Assembly (NCBI RefSeq): GCF_023715105.1
Contig: NZ_JAMBNO010000027.1
Coordinates: forward strand, 1 to 41,799
DNA length: 41,799 nucleotides
DNA from: Hydrogenophaga intermedia
Lineage (GTDB): Bacteria > Pseudomonadota > Gammaproteobacteria > Burkholderiales > Burkholderiaceae_C
Reading direction: 5' to 3'
Of this stretch, positions 41,730-41,799 are shown piece after piece. Under the pieces are notes generated by a model. That model was not told the DNA's origin and did not search any database. It saw only the letters and a program-made list of their open reading frames with translations. Both the position numbers and the translations under genes were made by a program. Every line of letters starts with the position of its first letter. Position 1 is the stretch's first letter.

Positions 41730-41799
41730 TTGCGTTGACGGCGAGGTTGCGCAGCATGCGAGGCCAGTTGGGCGATAGGGCTGCGGCTTGGCACAGGCG
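41695..41799 (-). other. Open frame reaching the right window edge
   Basis: On the minus strand an open frame enters from the right edge and ends at 41695, giving WPRMLRNLAVNAIREPAP before the stop. The phrase MLRNLAVN is reminiscent of C-terminal ends of some transposases, but the match is too short to name. It may be the element that interrupted the copper operon. Confidence 0.25.

Noticed and set aside
1..41799. CRISPR arrays, tRNA or rRNA genes
   Set aside because: No regularly spaced direct repeats, cloverleaf-like segments or ribosomal RNA sequence were seen on reading the window.

Overview
The window looks like a metal-resistance and accessory-metabolism island of a high-GC betaproteobacterium, probably order Burkholderiales. 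The grounds are the Burkholderiales-type general porin, three copies of the CopK family, CopRS, a CopA-type multicopper oxidase and a CopI-like cupredoxin. There are no rRNA, tRNA, CRISPR or complete insertion sequences. Several gene remnants and deletion scars suggest repeated recombination, as on a plasmid or genomic island. Genus is inferred from gene content only.

Layout. (1) 0.4-2.5 kb, plus strand: a copper-associated set with copK, a CLxxC secreted protein, a DUF2933 protein and a heavy-metal-associated (HMA) protein. (2) 2.5-10.3 kb, plus strand: a carbon-metabolism set with a PHA-synthase-like DUF3141 protein, acetate kinase, a MerR regulator, cyclopropane fatty acid synthase and a divergent phosphoketolase. 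(3) 10.5-12.0 kb: a TetR regulator and a divergent short-chain dehydrogenase sharing a perfect 22-bp palindrome. (4) 30.0-12.0 kb, minus strand: an unusually long head-to-tail gene string with many ATGA overlaps. In order of transcription it holds a Met/His-rich periplasmic protein, DUF2933-like protein, isoprenylcysteine methyltransferase family protein, PPK2, copper P-type ATPase, MFS transporter, LemA, two TPM-domain proteins, MBL/beta-CASP hydrolase, AMP phosphorylase family protein, PRPP synthetase homologue, DUF6629 protein, a small unknown, D-2-hydroxyacid dehydrogenase, AarF/UbiB kinase, archaeal-type (type II) GAPDH and a MgtC/DUF4010 protein. (5) 30.1-31.2 kb: a second CLxxC protein and a MerR regulator flanking a perfect FNR/ANR box, with a mer-like operator ahead of the long string. 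(6) 31.3-36.4 kb: a scarred segment with a TonB-receptor remnant, a truncated copper gene, a second copK, a porin, a Sel1-like protein, and a dmeF remnant abutting a copK remnant. (7) 36.4-41.8 kb: copS, copR, and a divergent operon of a TolC-like protein, multicopper oxidase and cupredoxin, cut off near the window end.

How the parts may work together. The copper genes appear to be under CopRS: three copies of a TGACA-N5-GTAAT motif sit before copK, before the Sel1 gene/porin pair and between copR and the oxidase operon. The long minus-strand string and the plus-strand carbon genes encode enzymes that could make ATP with little or no respiration: nucleotides are phosphorolysed, pentose phosphate is split by phosphoketolase to acetyl phosphate, acetate kinase makes ATP, GAPDH oxidises the triose, a D-hydroxyacid dehydrogenase recycles NADH, and PPK2 draws on polyphosphate. 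The FNR box and the mer-like operator suggest that oxygen and metal signals both act on this module. That joint function is an inference and is the most interesting proposal from this window.
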